A stretch of DNA of 64,000 nt from an uncultured Eisenbergiella sp. (GCA_947627215.1 CANQVD010000001.1:1-64000), one strand, 5' to 3'. Shown: positions 1 through 8,568, numbered from the stretch's first letter. Program-made: numbers and translations. Notes: generated from the letters alone by a model not told the origin.

Positions 1-171
1 TATGCGGTATCCTCCGCGGCTGCGATGAACCTGCATATCAAGGTGCTGGACGGGCAGAACAGCCACCACATCGCGGAAGCCATGTGCAAGGCCTTCGCCA
101 AAGCGCTGGACATGGCGCTGTCCGTTGAACCGCGCCTGGACGGCGTGCTCTCCACGAAAGGAATCCTATGA
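1..171 (+). CDS. hisB: Imidazoleglycerol-phosphate dehydratase, C-terminal part
   Basis: Only the last 56 codons are in the window; the frame is open from base 1. The visible residues include the metal-ligand stretch DGQNSHHIAEAMCKAFAKAL, typical of the HisB C-terminus, where paired histidines bind the Mn ions of the dehydratase. HisB converts imidazoleglycerol phosphate to imidazoleacetol phosphate in histidine biosynthesis. Its TGA stop overlaps the ATG of the next gene (ATGA), which indicates translational coupling with hisIE in one operon. The start lies upstream of the window. Confidence 0.9.
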   Translation, partial: YAVSSAAAMNLHIKVLDGQNSHHIAEAMCKAFAKALDMALSVEPRLDGVLSTKGIL

Positions 172-1463
172 CGACGGAAGCGAAAAAGTTTATGCCCTGT
201 ATCTATCTCTATCAGAAGCGGGCCGTGTCCGACCGGGAGGCGAAAACGGATATCAGCGTGACGCCTGCGGCGCTGGCCGGCGAATACGCGTCCTCCGGCT
301 GTGACCGGCTGTATGTGCACGATATGTCCGTCGGAGACAGGGAGCATGAGGAAACGCTGGATCTCATCCGGGAGATCTGCGCCGCTTCGGCGGTCCCCGT
401 GGCGGGCGGCGGCAATATCCGCCGGCTCGAGGATGTGAAAAAGCTGCTCTACGCAGGCTGTGCCCAGGCGGTGGTGGAGCTGAAGGGTCCGGAGGATCTG
501 ACGCTTCTGGAAGAGGTTTCCAAGCGGTTCGGACCGGCGAAGATCATCGCCGGCGTGGACGATCCCGGACAACTGGAGGCGGCGAAGGAGATCATCGGCA
601 GACGGGCCTCGGAGGTCTTTCTGTTCCACGGCGCGGGCGTGCGGGAGGCCGCCCTGGTATCCCCGGTCCCGGTGACGCCCTTTCTGCCGGAGGTATCGCT
701 GGACAAGCTGCTGGAGGTGCTTTCCTTTGCCAACGTGGCCGGCCTGTCCGGCCCTCTGGTGACGCAGAATCTCGGCCAGATGGAAGCGCTCAAGAAGATC
801 TGTCGGGAAAATCAGATCCCGGTGGAGCAGGAAAACGCGTCCTTCGTCTGGGCGGACTTTAAAAAGGGTCCGGATGGTCTCGTCCCCGTCGTGGTGCAGG
901 ACGTGAAGACCGAAGCGGTGCTGATGGTCGCTTATATGAACGAGGAGGCCTACCGGAAGACGCTGGAAAGCGGCCGGATGCATTATTATTCCCGCAGCCG
1001 CCAGGCGCTGTGGCTCAAGGGGGAGACCAGCGGTCATTTCCAGTTCGTACACCGGCTGACGGCCGACTGCGATATGGACACCATTCTGGCCAGGGTGGAG
1101 CAGATCGGCGCGGCCTGCCACACGGGCTCCTATAGCTGCTTCTTCCATGAGATTCAGGACCGCGGCCGCAAAGAGGAGTCCCATAATCCCCTGAAGGTGC
1201 TGGAGGAGGTGCTGGCCGTTATCGAGGACCGCAGGATCCATCCCCGGGAGGGCTCCTATACCAATTATCTGTTCGAGAAGGGCATCGACAAGATCCTGAA
1301 AAAGGTGGGCGAGGAGGCCACGGAAATCGTGATCGCGGCCAAGAATCCCAATCCCAACGAGGTGAAATATGAAATTTCCGATTTCCTCTATCACATGATG
1401 GTGCTGATGGCGGAAAAGGGGATCACCTGGGAGGAGATCACGGAAGAGCTGGCGAAGCGGTGA
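168..1463 (+). CDS. hisIE: HisIE with an N-terminal HisA/HisF-like barrel domain
   Basis: A 431-residue protein in three parts. Residues about 1-215 look like a HisA/HisF-type half-barrel (AVPVAGGGNIRRLEDVKKLL resembles the phosphate-binding loop). Residues about 225-330 are phosphoribosyl-AMP cyclohydrolase (HisI: MHYYSRSRQALWLKGETSGH, then DCDMDTILARVEQ and a CHTGSYSCF cysteine motif). Residues about 340-431 are phosphoribosyl-ATP pyrophosphatase (HisE: KKVGEEATEIVIAAK). HisI and HisE catalyse steps 3 and 2 of histidine synthesis. The barrel seems degenerate: the catalytic aspartate expected near the start (PC-L-D in HisF) reads PCIYLYQ. The ATG overlaps the hisB stop. The HisIE call is firm; the barrel's role is unknown. 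Confidence 0.93.
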   Translation: MTTEAKKFMPCIYLYQKRAVSDREAKTDISVTPAALAGEYASSGCDRLYVHDMSVGDREHEETLDLIREICAASAVPVAGGGNIRRLEDVKKLLYAGCAQAVVELKGPEDLTLLEEVSKRFGPAKIIAGVDDPGQLEAAKEIIGRRASEVFLFHGAGVREAALVSPVPVTPFLPEVSLDKLLEVLSFANVAGLSGPLVTQNLGQMEALKKICRENQIPVEQENASFVWADFKKGPDGLVPVVVQDVKTEAVLMVAYMNEEAYRKTLESGRMHYYSRSRQALWLKGETSGHFQFVHRLTADCDMDTILARVEQIGAACHTGSYSCFFHEIQDRGRKEESHNPLKVLEEVLAVIEDRRIHPREGSYTNYLFEKGIDKILKKVGEEATEIVIAAKNPNPNEVKYEISDFLYHMMVLMAEKGITWEEITEELAKR

Positions 1464-1559
1464 GAGTAATGAAGTGCTGAGAGAAGAGCGTTAAGAAAAG
1501 CGGAGCGAGATGGGGCAGCGGAACGGATTTGCCCTGCCCGCTCTGTTTGTGAATTATAG

Positions 1560-1614
1560 GTCAAGTATGATTTGCCGAATCGTACTTGACATATTTTATT
1601 CGCCGTGTTATATT
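1560..1614 (+). promoter_or_regulatory. Sigma-A promoter overlapped by a 13-bp inverted repeat
   Basis: TTGACA at 1586-1591 and TATATT at 1609-1614 are separated by exactly 17 bases, a near-consensus vegetative promoter for the ATPase gene starting at 1631. The -35 box sits in the right arm of an inverted repeat (1560-1572 and 1578-1590, 13-base arms with one mismatch, 5-base spacer). A dimeric regulator bound there would block the -35 region, so I infer repression, possibly autogenous. The 13 bases between TATATT and the GGAGG leave a very short leader. Confidence 0.75.
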
Positions 1615-1630
1615 GTTGACATGGAGGTAC

Positions 1631-3058
1631 ATGAATGTGTTTATCGGCAGAGAACGGGAACTGGATGCTTTGAACAGGCGATACGCCTCAGATCAGTTTG
1701 AATTCGCCGTCATATACGGACGGCGGCGCGTCGGGAAAACAGCGCTGATCACCCAGTTTATCAAAGAAAAAAAGGCCATCTATTTTATGGGCGTGGAGAG
1801 CAGCGCCAAACAGAATCTTGCAAACTTCAGCAGGAATATTCTGGAGTACCATACCGGGATCGAGACAGAAAATTCCTTCCTTTCCTTTCAGGCGGCTTTG
1901 GAGTATGTGTTCAGGTTGTCCGAGCAGGAGCGGCTCATCCTCGCCATCGACGAGTACCCCTATGTCGCCCGGTCGGAGAAAAGTCTCGCTTCCACGCTTC
2001 AGATGCTCATCGACAAGTACAGGGACACCTCGAAGCTGATGCTGATCCTCTGCGGCTCGTCCATGTCGTATATGGAGGATTACGTCCTCGCCTACAAGGC
2101 GCCGCTTTACGGCAGACGGACGGCGCAGATGAAGATCGTTCCCTTTGATTTTGAGAAAACCTGTCGGTATTTTCGTCATTTTTCCGACGAGGACAAGGCG
2201 CTGATCTATGGGATCGTCGGCGGCACGCCGCAGTACCTGCTTCAAATGAACGATGAAATGAGCATCGAGGATAATATCAGGAACACGTTTCTGAACCCCA
2301 CCTCTGCGCTCTTTGAGGAACCGGAAAATCTGCTCAAACAGGAGGTGCGGGAGCCTGCGCTGTATAACGCCATCATCACGGCGATCGCCACCGGCTCCAC
2401 CCGGATGTCCGAGATTTCCGGCAAGGTCGGCGAGGACACCAATGTGTGCGCTGCCTATATCAAAAATCTCGTCGCCCTCGGGATCATCCGCAAAGAGACG
2501 CCCTATGGCGAAAAGGCATCCCGGAAAGCGATCTATGAGATCGAGGACAATCTGTTCCGCTTCTGGTATCGCTTCGTGCCGGAGAACAGTTCCATCATCG
2601 CCCGCGGCGCCGACGACCTCGCTTACAGGCGCATCGCGCCGTTTCTCCCGGACTATATGGGCAAGGTGTTTGAGGAGATCTGCAGGCAGTACCTTTGGAA
2701 GCTGCTGCTTGCCGGAAGGTGTCCGGTGCAGTTTTCCTCCCTCGGCCGCTGGTGGGGCAATGACCCGACAGAAAAACACCAGGCAGAGATCGATATTCTT
2801 GCGGAACAGGATAAAAACACGGCTCTTTTCGGAGCGTGCAAATGGACGAACGAAAAAGCGGATCTCGGCGTTCTGGAAACGCTGGTAAAGCGCAGCGGCC
2901 TGTTTCCATATCAAACGAAGCACTTTTACCTCTTTGCCAAGTCCGGCTTCACCAAAGGATGTGCCGACAGGGCGAAGGAGATGGGGAATGTGACGCTGGT
3001 GAGATATGAACAAATTGTCAGCAGCACACCGCAGACGGTGCAGAGAGGGGAATACTGA
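1631..3058 (+). CDS. AAA-family ATPase with DUF234-like C-terminus
   Basis: A STAND-like/archaeal-type ATPase of about 475 residues. Walker A is GRRRVGKTALI near residue 30, Walker B is LILAIDEYPY around residue 103, a sensor-like SSMSYMEDY follows, then a winged-helix segment and a C-terminal region with the PD-(D/E)xK-like look of DUF234 (EIDILAEQDKNTALFGACKW). An in-frame ATG lies upstream at 1586 region, but the start at 1631 is preferred because GGAGG at 1623-1627 is correctly placed before it. The TGA overlaps the next ATG (TGATG), so it is co-translated with the ADP-ribosylglycohydrolase. The family is common in archaea and Clostridia and its function is not settled; a defence or NTP-dependent nuclease role is only a guess. 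Confidence 0.82.
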   Translation: MNVFIGRERELDALNRRYASDQFEFAVIYGRRRVGKTALITQFIKEKKAIYFMGVESSAKQNLANFSRNILEYHTGIETENSFLSFQAALEYVFRLSEQERLILAIDEYPYVARSEKSLASTLQMLIDKYRDTSKLMLILCGSSMSYMEDYVLAYKAPLYGRRTAQMKIVPFDFEKTCRYFRHFSDEDKALIYGIVGGTPQYLLQMNDEMSIEDNIRNTFLNPTSALFEEPENLLKQEVREPALYNAIITAIATGSTRMSEISGKVGEDTNVCAAYIKNLVALGIIRKETPYGEKASRKAIYEIEDNLFRFWYRFVPENSSIIARGADDLAYRRIAPFLPDYMGKVFEEICRQYLWKLLLAGRCPVQFSSLGRWWGNDPTEKHQAEIDILAEQDKNTALFGACKWTNEKADLGVLETLVKRSGLFPYQTKHFYLFAKSGFTKGCADRAKEMGNVTLVRYEQIVSSTPQTVQRGEY

Positions 3059-4191
3059 TGCGTGATCTGGATCGGTTCAAAGGATGTCTCATCGGCGGCG
3101 CCGCCGGAGACGCGCTGGGCTATGCGGTGGAGTTCCTGTCCGCTGCCTCCATCTTCCAAAAGTATGGCGCAAACGGCATCACGGAATATGAACTGCACCG
3201 CGGCATCGCGGAAATATCCGACGATACGCAGATGACGCTGTTCACGGCGACCAGACTTCTCGTCGGTACGACCCGCGGCATGACGCGCGGCATCATGGGC
3301 GACTATGCCGAATGCTATATCGCATACAGCTACAGAGACTGGTATCGGACGCAGACCGAAAAGTATCCATTGCCGGAGGAATTCCATTATTCGTGGCTGG
3401 TAAACGTTCCTGAACTGTTCAGCCCCAGAGCGCCGGGAAATACCTGCCTGGCGGCCCTGGCACAGGGCGGGAACGGAAGGATCGACAAGCCTGTCAACCA
3501 CAGCAAGGGCTGCGGCGGCATCATGCGTGTCGCGCCGATCGGGGTATATTTTGCGGATAAGGGCTATCCGGAAGAAGAAATCGACGCCATCGGCGCACGG
3601 GCAGCCGCATTGACGCACGGACATGAATTGGGGTATCTCCCGGCGGCCATGCTGGTACACATTCTTCAGCGGATCACAGAGCACGGGGAGTCCGTCCCGG
3701 AAGCAGTTCGGCATGCGCTGGCCGCCATTCCGGCGCTTTATCCGAAGGCAAAGCATATGCAGGAGCTGACCGGCCTCGTGCAGAAAGCTGTGCGCCTTTC
3801 GGGGGAACCGCTGGATGACCTGGATGCAATTCGACAGCTCGGCGAAGGCTGGGTGGCCGAGGAAACGCTGGCGATCGCCGTATACTGTGCGCTGAAATAC
3901 GCCGATGACTTTGAAAAAGGCATTATAGCCGCAGTCAATCACGACGGTGACAGCGACTCTACCGGCGCAGTCACGGGGAATATCCTCGGCGCCGCCCTGG
4001 GCCTCAGTGCCATCCCGCAAAAGTTCACTGACCGGCTGGAATTAAAGGATGTGATCCTCACCGTCGCAGAGGACCTTCATCATGACTGCCGGATCAGCGA
4101 ATACGGTCCCTGGGACGATCTGTGGGAGAGCAAATATATTGCGATGACCTATCGGCCCCATATTTCCGGGGAGGAGAACGGGGATATTTGA
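3058..4191 (+). CDS. ADP-ribosylglycohydrolase family protein (DraG-like)
   Basis: A 377-residue protein of the DraG/ARH fold, which removes ADP-ribose from proteins or nucleic acids using two Mg ions. Visible metal-site motifs are GGAAGDALGYAVEF at the N-terminus, ISDDTQMTL near residue 57 and NHDGDSDSTGAVTGNILGA near residue 293, all in the expected order and spacing. It starts inside the stop codon of the upstream ATPase, and a terminator follows at 4225, so the pair forms a two-gene operon driven from the promoter at 1586. The substrate cannot be told from sequence. Pairing with an ATPase of unknown function suggests a regulatory or conflict-related role rather than nitrogenase control, because no nif or draT gene is present. 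Confidence 0.9.
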   Translation: MRDLDRFKGCLIGGAAGDALGYAVEFLSAASIFQKYGANGITEYELHRGIAEISDDTQMTLFTATRLLVGTTRGMTRGIMGDYAECYIAYSYRDWYRTQTEKYPLPEEFHYSWLVNVPELFSPRAPGNTCLAALAQGGNGRIDKPVNHSKGCGGIMRVAPIGVYFADKGYPEEEIDAIGARAAALTHGHELGYLPAAMLVHILQRITEHGESVPEAVRHALAAIPALYPKAKHMQELTGLVQKAVRLSGEPLDDLDAIRQLGEGWVAEETLAIAVYCALKYADDFEKGIIAAVNHDGDSDSTGAVTGNILGAALGLSAIPQKFTDRLELKDVILTVAEDLHHDCRISEYGPWDDLWESKYIAMTYRPHISGEENGDI

Positions 4192-4224
4192 CAGGCATGT
4201 AAAAATTCTGTAATATTACTTCCG

Positions 4225-4248
4225 AAAAAGGTGTCTTGACACCTTTTT
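4225..4248. terminator. Bidirectional intrinsic terminator
   Basis: A perfect 11-bp hairpin (AAAAAGGTGTC, 2-base loop, then its complement ending TTTTT). The A and T runs make it functional on both strands. It ends the ATPase-DraG operon and insulates it from the AT-rich gene starting at 4362. Confidence 0.85.
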
Positions 4249-4361
4249 GGGAAATACAGATCCTTTCCTGAGAAATGCCTGGGATAAAGCAGAGTCGGAT
4301 TATTGACTTTTGATGTGAATAGAAAATAAAAAAGGGAACAAAAAGTTAAGGTGATAAGGAA

Positions 4362-5107
4362 ATGAAAGAAATTGCTGAAACAATTAACCGGTTAATAGAA
4401 ATGATCGATCAAAATTCTATTCCCATATGGGTAACATATGTAGGTATATTTGTACCAATTAGCATTTCTGTCGCTGTTGCGATTATATCTTTGATCCAAA
4501 ATAAGAAGAACAACAAGCTGCAAAAGGAAATAGAGGAAAGTAATGAAAGATTTCAAATTGCTTTAAATAAGCACGAAGAATATATCCAAATGAGGGATAA
4601 TATTCTCAAAATTTATGATGATTATTGCATGGCCCAAAATTTGCTTGAAAGTGTACATAATCGAATACATGTGATTTTTTCAAATTTTTCGGCTTTTAAT
4701 GGTTACTACACTTTACCTTATCAATTAGTAGACGACGTTAATAATGCGATCAAAACAATATATCAAGCATCTAATAGAGCTAAATTACTGTTGCCACGTG
4801 AAGATAAAGATCTTAGAAACATTTTGGAGGTTATTTTGGAAAAATATTCAGCTTTCGGCAAAAAAGTAAATTCATATTATCACAATGGGATCGGTCGTTC
4901 TGCGTCTGAAAATGCATGGAATATCATTGTAAGCTCAAGCAATATTATACGTTATGACTATTCGGCTCTTACAGATAATCCTTCTTTATATGAAAGCTAT
5001 TTGAAGTTATGTGATACAAATGAAACTAAAGAAATTGAAAGGTTAATAGATGATTTACTCCCATTCTTTAAATATGGGCCACATATATTAGGAAAACTAT
5101 CAAACGA
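4362..5107 (+). pseudogene. 5' part of a membrane-anchored coiled-coil protein gene, disrupted by the ICE
   Basis: Codons 1-248 of an AT-rich gene. The N-terminus has one strong membrane segment (about residues 22-45, IPIWVTYVGIFVPISISVAV...) followed by a Lys/Glu-rich coiled-coil stretch (QNKKNNKLQKEIEESNERFQ) and a helical body. The AAGGTGAT site just upstream supports the start at 4362. After about 5107 the frame runs on only through antisense recombinase DNA to 5219, so the last 37 apparent codons are not native. Joining 5107 to 30644 restores a 287-residue frame ending at 30761. The layout matches the 294-residue protein at 37619. I do not recognise the family; a membrane effector of the adjacent restriction island is an inference. 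Confidence 0.8.
5106..5107. other. Left ICE junction (GA core, attL)
   Basis: The proposed crossover dinucleotide GA between the interrupted host gene and the ICE, 13 bases from the recombinase stop. TndX/TnpX-type large serine recombinases are known to exchange at a central GA. The matching GA at the right end is 30642-30643, and fusing at these dinucleotides keeps the host frame open. Placement to within a few bases is inference. Confidence 0.6.
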
Positions 5108-5119
5108 AAATGCGGAAGG

Positions 5120-6796
5120 TCAGCCCGCAGTATCACGGGCATTGACCTCGATGTACTCCGCCACCCGGCGGAACTCGTCAGCGAATTTGAATTTAACGCT
5201 GATGTTGCCGTTTTCGTAGACGGTGATTTTGTCTACTAATTCAATCAGGATTTCTCGGGTCAGCTTGTCGATGTTTTGATACTTGCGAAATGCCACCAAA
5301 AAGGGATTTTCTGTATCAACACCTTTTTCAAGCTCGGCTCGTTCTTTTGTCAGAGTGTCCAGAACAGCGTTGATTTCTTCGGCCTGCTTTTCGTAGTCCT
5401 CGCTCATGCGGCGGTAGTCGTTTTTGGTGATTTCGCCGTCCTTCCAGTCTTGATAAAGGGACTGCTTGTAGCGCATGACCTTGGCAAGATCCTTTTCCTT
5501 TGTCGTTATCAGACTGTCCAAACGAACGGAGCGGCTTTTCTGGAAAGGTGCCGCATTGATCTTGCGGATGGTGTCCGTGTAGGAAACAGCCAGATATACC
5601 TGCCGCTGAATAGCGTATCGAACCGCCGCTTCTAATCGGTCACTTTTGATGGCGTGTCTTGTGCAAGCTGTACGGGAAAGGTTTTTGTAAGTGGCACAGT
5701 GGTAATACACATAAATCCCTTTTGAAGCTATCCTTGACATGGCCCGCCCACAATCCGCACAGCGGAGAAAACCGCTGAAAAGATAAAGCTCTTTTTGCTT
5801 CGGGGCGGTGCGTGTATCTCTTTTCATAAGCTGCTGCGCTTTTTCAAAGGTTTCTTTGTCGATGATGGCTTCGTGGGTGTTTTCTACCACGAACCATTCT
5901 TCCTCGGGTACTCGCTCCTGTACATGGACTTTGTAACTCTTGACCCGCTGGCGGCCTTGCACCATATCCCCGGTATAAACACGATTTTTCAATAGGTTTG
6001 TAATCGTTATCGTGCTCCACATGGGATTGGCCGCAGAATTGGGGGCGTTGTATTTCAAGCCCTTGCTCTGTTTGTAGGCCGTGGGGCAAAGAACGCCGTG
6101 CTCGTTCAAGTGTCGGACAATAGCGGGCTTTGTCTTTCCGCTCAAGAACATAGAAAATATGTCCTTTACCACCTCGGCTGCTTCCTCGTCAACCAGCAGA
6201 TAGTGTCCATCCTCGGGGTCTTTCACATATCCATAGGGAGCGTATGAGCCGATAAACTCACCCTTGCGCCGCTTATAGTCAAAAACCTGCCGTATCTTTT
6301 TTGAGGTCTGATAGCAGTAGTTGTCGTTCATTACGTTGGTGATCGGTACAAGGATGCTCGAAACGCTGTCAGGGTTGTGGTAGCTGTCAACACCCTCGGC
6401 CAAACTGATAAACCGCACATTCATTTGAACAAACAGGTTTTCTATCAGGCTCCCCGCATCGCTGTAATTTCTGGACAACCGGGATAAATCCTTGACAATA
6501 ACACAGGTGATTTTGCGGCTCATAACATCGGCCAGCAGTTTTTGAAAGCCCTCCCGGTTGGTGTCCGTCCCGGTGTGTCCGTCATCCACATAGACCTCGC
6601 GGCCTTCAAACTCGTCCATGTGCTGCTCGTAGTATTCGCCCAAGAGCTTTTTCTGATTGGCTACGCTGTTACTTTCGTCCCGGCCCCTGTTCAGATCTTC
6701 CTTTGAAAGCCGGATATACTCGCCAAGTTTCCAGCGTGTTATACTGTAAGGGCGAATAGGTGATTGCTCGATATATCTATTTTTGGTGCGTGACAT
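5120..6796 (-). CDS. Large serine recombinase (TndX/TnpX type)
   Basis: A 558-residue site-specific recombinase. The N-terminal resolvase domain shows YIRLSKED with the nucleophile at about Ser31, then VYVDDGHTGTDTNREGFQ and VIVKDLSRLSRNY. Next come the recombinase domain (GYVKDPEDG...), a zinc-ribbon (FLRCADCGRAMSR ... CATYKN ... CTRHAI) and a C-terminal coiled coil (ERAELEKGV). It would integrate and excise the ICE without a tRNA target, exchanging at a 2-bp core. It reads outward to the left end; its stop lies 13 bases from the proposed GA junction, the usual position for this family. It has no separate partner, but the small Xis-like protein at 12343 could act as directionality factor. 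Confidence 0.95.
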   Translation of the reverse strand: MSRTKNRYIEQSPIRPYSITRWKLGEYIRLSKEDLNRGRDESNSVANQKKLLGEYYEQHMDEFEGREVYVDDGHTGTDTNREGFQKLLADVMSRKITCVIVKDLSRLSRNYSDAGSLIENLFVQMNVRFISLAEGVDSYHNPDSVSSILVPITNVMNDNYCYQTSKKIRQVFDYKRRKGEFIGSYAPYGYVKDPEDGHYLLVDEEAAEVVKDIFSMFLSGKTKPAIVRHLNEHGVLCPTAYKQSKGLKYNAPNSAANPMWSTITITNLLKNRVYTGDMVQGRQRVKSYKVHVQERVPEEEWFVVENTHEAIIDKETFEKAQQLMKRDTRTAPKQKELYLFSGFLRCADCGRAMSRIASKGIYVYYHCATYKNLSRTACTRHAIKSDRLEAAVRYAIQRQVYLAVSYTDTIRKINAAPFQKSRSVRLDSLITTKEKDLAKVMRYKQSLYQDWKDGEITKNDYRRMSEDYEKQAEEINAVLDTLTKERAELEKGVDTENPFLVAFRKYQNIDKLTREILIELVDKITVYENGNISVKFKFADEFRRVAEYIEVNARDTAG

Positions 6797-6881
6797 TTTT
6801 CCTCCTTCCCTATCACATTACACTTATATTATACTATCCAAGGCCACGCCCAACAAGTTTGCAGATGATTAGTAAAAACCG

Positions 6882-7145
6882 TCACAGACCGCTCTTTAGT
6901 TTGAGAAGGAAAGAGGAAAACGCCTCCTGCAAGGAAGGGGCGCTTTCGGCAAACTCGATTTTGATACCTACATCCCCATAGCGGAAGCAATACGGATTGG
7001 GGGATACCCCCAGCATCCATGCCAAACGCTGGTCATGGGGAAGGCTGGTATCCAAGGCAACACCGCTCATATCAACAAGCGTCTCTTTATCCACGGCGTT
7101 CATATCCACGCACCGCAATACATCCAATTGTTTTGTCCGCAACAT
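6882..7145 (-). CDS. DUF6870-like small protein
   Basis: An 87-residue acidic protein with the pattern NPYCFRYGDVGIKIEFAESAPSLQEAFSSFLLKL, which I recall from the DUF6870 family found next to recombinases in Clostridia mobile elements. AGGGGG lies six bases before the ATG at 7145. It sits directly upstream of the recombinase (86-base gap), probably in the same transcript. No catalytic motif is visible; a regulatory or accessory role in excision is a guess. The family name comes from memory of its sequence pattern. Confidence 0.7.
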   Translation of the reverse strand: MLRTKQLDVLRCVDMNAVDKETLVDMSGVALDTSLPHDQRLAWMLGVSPNPYCFRYGDVGIKIEFAESAPSLQEAFSSFLLKLKSGL

Positions 7146-7261
7146 TTAATACCCCCTGTTTCTCATGCCTCCTTCAAGTATCAGCCTCCCTCTTGTCTCA
7201 TTGGGGAAACACGAAAGGGCAGTACCGCTCATCCGGGTGCTGCCCTTTCGTTATCCTCCAA

Positions 7262-7284
7262 GCTCGGGCCAAGTTGGCCCGAGG
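7262..7284. repeat. ICE palindrome copy 1
   Basis: CTCGGGCCAA arms around a central G (perfect over 7263-7283). It lies just beyond the 3' end of the gene at 7285, before the DUF6870 gene. Pair 2-22 is C-G. Confidence 0.9.
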
Positions 7285-7488
7285 TCAATAGGGACTTTTT
7301 TCGTAATACTCCGATGCCTCGGCCACAGCACAGATGTCAAAGATATAGTGAAGCTCGGCCACGACTCGTTTTATATCCTCGGGCGGAAAATCACAGTCCT
7401 CCATAGCCTTGATGACGTAACCCCGGCAGGCATTGTTGCTCCAAGGCTCCGAAAGCATCTGTTGTAAATCTTGATAAGGGATACTCAT
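7285..7488 (-). CDS. Small hypothetical ICE protein (67 aa)
   Basis: Starts at the ATG at 7488, chosen because GGAGGGGG stands two to eight bases before it; longer in-frame reading toward 7632 is low-complexity and lacks a site. The product (MSIPYQDLQQMLSEPWSNNA...) is acidic and has no membrane segment or known motif. It lies between the sigma-like gene and the DUF6870 gene, is read in the same direction, and is followed at once by palindrome copy 1. Such small proteins recur near the recombinase of Tn1549-like elements; no function can be assigned. Confidence 0.6.
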   Translation of the reverse strand: MSIPYQDLQQMLSEPWSNNACRGYVIKAMEDCDFPPEDIKRVVAELHYIFDICAVAEASEYYEKSPY

Positions 7489-7978
7489 AGCCCCCTCCTT
7501 CAAAAATGGGGGCCGCGCCGTATCGGTTGGGCTGTCACAAGACAGTGTTTGCGGGCGGCCCCCGTGTGTATGTGCTATCTTTCCAGATGGCCCGGACGGG
7601 CGGCAGGCTTGTCCACCCCATAGGAATCTCACCTCTCCCCATTCTGATGGCGAGGCGTCCTCATTGCCTGCGACGGCTCACGGCTTGCAAGGCCGCTTCA
7701 ACGCTCGGACTGTGACTGAACGCAAGTATCAAGGTTTCGGCGCTTTATCCAGCGGGCCAGCCACGGCCCGCCTGCGGCATGGGCCTGATCGCTCGTTCCA
7801 TCCTCTGACAATGGAAGTCCTGGCGGGCCTGTCACTCGGCACCTTCACCCTTTGTATCCGGGTATCCTCTTATTCAGTTTTCAAAGCAATGAAAGTTTGA
7901 TGTTCCTTCGGGTCAAGTTGCCCCGAGGCTATCTGCCTTTCATAAACCATTTCATTTTTTGATCGTTTTCGGTACGGC
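7489..7978. other. 490-base gap with nested hairpins, no convincing gene
   Basis: Read on the minus strand it would be the leader of the 67-residue gene. It holds an outer 9-bp repeat (7508-7516 with 7555-7563) enclosing a small hairpin (7532-7536 with 7541-7545); the outer arm is followed on the minus strand by ATTTTT, so it resembles an attenuator. A second GC-rich hairpin pairs 7752-7758 with 7765-7771. Palindrome copy 2 is at 7906. Short open frames here have no ribosome site. A structured leader or small RNA is possible; nothing firmer can be said. Confidence 0.5.
7906..7928. repeat. ICE palindrome copy 2 (degenerate)
   Basis: Same 23-base frame with T at position 8 and C at position 16, so that pair is lost; pair 2-22 is T-G. 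It lies about 50 bases past the sigma-like gene's 3' end. Confidence 0.75.
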
Positions 7979-8401
7979 TCACAGAACTTTTTTCAAATAT
8001 TTTTCCATGTTCCGCAACCCACGCTCAATAGCCAAACGGATGACCTTCTCATGGACACCCTCGGCCCGGGCGATCTCGGATTTTCTCATGCCCAAAATGA
8101 AATGTGCATAGACCCGCTTTGCCTGCTTGTCGGGCAGGCTGGCAATGGCGGCATGGAGCTCTTGCTTTGTTACTTTCCGCTCGTAGACTTCCTCCGGCGA
8201 AAGAGAAACAAAAAGAGCTTCATGCTCGATACCGTCCCCCCGGTCGAGGGAGAAGTATGCCTTATGTCGGTATGTGCGCAAACGGAGGGCGGCTTCTGCC
8301 CGCTCAAACGCGGCAAGAGCATCCGCCACCTCGTCCGGGACTTCGATAAAACAGTCCGCTGTATAAAACGGGTAATAATCCCGCAAATTGATAGTAGACA
8401 A
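7979..8401 (-). CDS. RNA polymerase sigma-70-like factor (region 4 type)
   Basis: A 140-residue protein with a C-terminal helix-turn-helix like sigma region 4 (ELHAAIASLPDKQAKRVYAHFILGMRKSEIARAEGVHEKVIRLAIERGLRNMEKYL). The start is TTG at 8401 with GGAGG seven bases upstream; no ATG fits. Proteins like this (compare Tn916 Orf7) are regulators of ICE excision and transfer. It sits between the recombinase cluster and the cargo and could drive either from its own promoter. The N-terminal half (YYPFYTADCFIEVP) is typical for the ICE-type version. Confidence 0.85.
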   Translation of the reverse strand: MSTINLRDYYPFYTADCFIEVPDEVADALAAFERAEAALRLRTYRHKAYFSLDRGDGIEHEALFVSLSPEEVYERKVTKQELHAAIASLPDKQAKRVYAHFILGMRKSEIARAEGVHEKVIRLAIERGLRNMEKYLKKVL

Positions 8402-8475
8402 AAATACCTCCGTTTCAGTCTTGGGTGGATATGGTGGCTGAACCCGGAGCGGCGGAGAACGACACCGGGGCCAGA

Positions 8476-8498
8476 CCTCGGGCCAAGTTGGCCCGAGG
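8476..8498. repeat. ICE palindrome copy 3
   Basis: Perfect: 11-base arms CCTCGGGCCAA around central G; pair 2-22 is C-G. It lies about 75 bases upstream of the sigma-like gene and marks the left edge of the palindrome-free cargo block. Confidence 0.92.
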
Positions 8499-8568
8499 CG
8501 GCCCCATAGGTATAAAAAAGCGCCCGCACAGCATAGAGCTATGCAAGCGCCCGAAACAACTTTATCAC

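Noticed and set aside
1688-3013. Long open frame on the minus strand opposite the DUF234 ATPase
   Set aside because: It mirrors codon bias of the plus-strand gene, lacks a ribosome site and gives low-complexity protein; the plus strand has Walker motifs and a promoter.
2926-4020. Minus-strand frame of about 364 codons opposite the DraG-like gene
   Set aside because: Antisense shadow of a GC-rich gene; no recognisable domains.
5108-5219. Codons 250-285 of the frame starting at 4362
   Set aside because: They are the antisense of the recombinase 3' end, not part of the host protein.
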